From: Chromatium okenii
GTDB lineage: Bacteria > Pseudomonadota > Gammaproteobacteria > Chromatiales > Chromatiaceae
DNA: 48,489 bases
Reading direction: 5' to 3'
Assembly (NCBI RefSeq): GCF_016583745.1
Contig: NZ_NRRQ01000023.1
Location: 1 to 48,489 of the forward strand
In this document: one piece after another, positions 47,552 to 48,489 of the stretch
How the letters are laid out: the number at the start of each line of letters is the position of its first letter
Numbering within the stretch: the first letter of the stretch is position 1
Made by a program: the position numbers and the translations under genes
Notes under the pieces: model-generated
Database searches by the model: none
What the model saw: the letters and a program-made list of their open reading frames with translations, nothing else
Told to the model about the DNA's origin: nothing

Positions 47552-48163
47552 TTCCTTTGTCACATATTCAATAACGTTAACTGCTTTTTCAACGCCGCAA
47601 TCAAACCATTCACCACGAATGTGATTGGGTGTTTGAGTATGTGCTAATTGCTCATCCTGAAAACGGTTTGGAGCTGGGACATAATGCAGCAATCTTAGTT
47701 CTTGGCTATTAGCAGTTTGAAGCTGCTTAACGCGGCGTTCAGGGTCTTTACTAATACCGATCTTGATATGACCTGTTTCGCATTCCTGAATTGCGTAAAC
47801 AAAGTATTCATCATAATTCTCAATATCAAGATCAGCAAACAAATTAAGAATTCTTTCTTTTGAAAGAGTAATATTTGAGAGAATTGTTTTTTGAAGGTTT
47901 TTAGCTGCTTTACTACGGCAGCGCGAAACCAATCTAAACAAACCTGTCTCATTGATGATGTTAATTTTATTGATTTTGTACAGCGAGTGAGGATCAATAA
48001 TTTGCGATTTCTCGTCTGCATCTAATTTAGACAAAGCGTCACGAGAATTAACAATCCCAAGTGCTGCACACACATCAACGGCATAGAACCAAGGCTCGCC
48101 GTTACCATCAGTGATAATACGAATTTGCTGTTGTCCGAAGGGAATGATATTGCAGTTATCCAT
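47540..48163 (-). CDS. BRO-N domain protein with GIY-YIG (T5orf172-type) domain
   Basis: The 207-residue protein has a BRO-N-like domain at about residues 8-100: IRIITDGNGEPWFYAVDVCAALGI, then SRDALSKLDADEKSQI and INETGLFRLVSRCRSKAAKNL. BRO-N domains occur in phage antirepressors and bind DNA. The C-terminal part (FVYAIQECETGHIKIGISKDPERRVKQLQ...HYVPAPN...RGEWFDCG) is a T5orf172/MUG113-type GIY-YIG domain, usually on mobile elements. A strong AAGGAG precedes the ATG. The coding sequence is more AT-rich than its neighbours and adjoins a truncated gene, which suggests recent arrival. Confidence 0.87.
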   Translation of the reverse strand: MDNCNIIPFGQQQIRIITDGNGEPWFYAVDVCAALGIVNSRDALSKLDADEKSQIIDPHSLYKINKINIINETGLFRLVSRCRSKAAKNLQKTILSNITLSKERILNLFADLDIENYDEYFVYAIQECETGHIKIGISKDPERRVKQLQTANSQELRLLHYVPAPNRFQDEQLAHTQTPNHIRGEWFDCGVEKAVNVIEYVTKESHR

Positions 48164-48418
48164 GAAGGACTCCTTAACTGATTCTCTTTAGGAAAGACCG
48201 CGAAGGGTCGCTGTGGGGCTAAAGACCGCAGTAAGACGGCGGGATTATTCGTGGGATTTCTCCCCTTATTTCTCCGCACCCCCAGCGAAAACTGGAGACA
48301 TTAAAGCACATGGCTGTCGTGTGTGATAACGCTTACTGAGGTGTTCTTTAGCACCTGAGATATATAGTTATCCGCAAAACATACTATACTATAAGAGAAA
48401 ATGTAGGAGCTTACGACA
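48164..48418. other. Gene-free stretch with small repeats, upstream of the BRO-type gene
   Basis: I see no gene in these 255 bases. AAAGACCGC occurs twice (48193-48201 and 48221-48229). A hairpin AGGTG (48339-48343) with CACCT (48352-48356) lies near 48345. The AT-rich part from 48360 to 48395 contains TATACT-like hexamers that could be a plus-strand promoter for the gene at 48419. Confidence 0.4.
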
Positions 48419-48489
48419 GTGAAACTGTGCAACGAAGACCAACTTTTGAATTTCTTAAGACGTGAAGAAGACAGTTCAGTTAAGTATAG
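48419..48489 (+). CDS. Start of an unknown gene (runs off the window)
   Basis: A GTG at 48419, preceded by TAGGAG with a nine-base spacer, opens a frame MKLCNEDQLLNFLRREEDSS that reaches the window end without a stop. The good ribosome-binding site and AT-rich promoter-like sequence upstream support a real gene, but 23 residues are too few to name it. It is divergent from the BRO-type gene and may belong to the same element. Confidence 0.4.
   Translation, partial: MKLCNEDQLLNFLRREEDSSVKY

Noticed and set aside
48193-48229. Two copies of AAAGACCGC considered as a CRISPR or iteron array
   Set aside because: Only two 9-base copies with no regular further units; too little for an array or origin.

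Overview
The window looks like a chromosomal piece of a gammaproteobacterium that can fix CO2. The evidence is the gmk-rpoZ-spoT cluster, mpl, rnt, the ilv operon layout and fabA, together with a form II RuBisCO and its CbbQ/CbbO activase. A sulfur- or iron-oxidising or purple-type autotroph would fit, but I cannot name a genus. Coding density is high. Most genes are ordinary core genes, with a few mobile or accessory insertions.

Layout. 1-2782: the end of an IS630-type element joined to an MmeI-like restriction-modification gene that has lost the start of its nuclease domain. 2832-8218 (minus): cbbM-cbbQ-cbbO, with a BrnT/BrnA toxin-antitoxin pair between cbbQ and cbbO and a terminator hairpin after cbbM. 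8418-11203: a surface-polysaccharide cluster (GT4, hexapeptide acyltransferase, GT2). 11227-14652: mlaA, rnt and a YcbB-type L,D-transpeptidase. 14649-19417 (minus): an anaerobic ribonucleotide reductase operon. NrdD carries two inteins, its glycyl-radical domain is a separate 63-residue gene, and nrdG follows. The upstream region holds an NrdR-box palindrome and an FNR/Anr-like site. 19812-23990 (minus): yicC-gmk-rpoZ-spoT.

24117-28242: a Hanks-type kinase, rph, rdgB, proC, yggT and yggU. 28295-32685: two overlapping hybrid sensor kinases. 32777-32989: a cold-shock protein with a long structured leader. 33259-37779 (minus): proS-fabA, then an HDOD gene, holC and tsaB, the second group preceded by a 12-bp perfect inverted repeat. 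37890-42580: a PilZ gene, then the branched-chain amino acid genes ilvI-ilvH-ilvC closed by a strong terminator. 42611-47289: a lytic transglycosylase, a membrane protein, mpl, ubiX and an APH-fold kinase. 47392-48489: a gene remnant, a BRO-N/GIY-YIG protein typical of phages and mobile elements, and the start of an unknown gene.

The most notable locus is the anaerobic ribonucleotide reductase. It combines two inteins with different homing endonucleases, both at conserved active-site motifs, a glycyl-radical domain encoded apart from the catalytic chain, and recognisable redox and dNTP control sites. The second theme is mobile insertion: IS630 cutting a nuclease domain, brnTA inside the RuBisCO activase operon, and a BRO-type gene next to a truncated gene.
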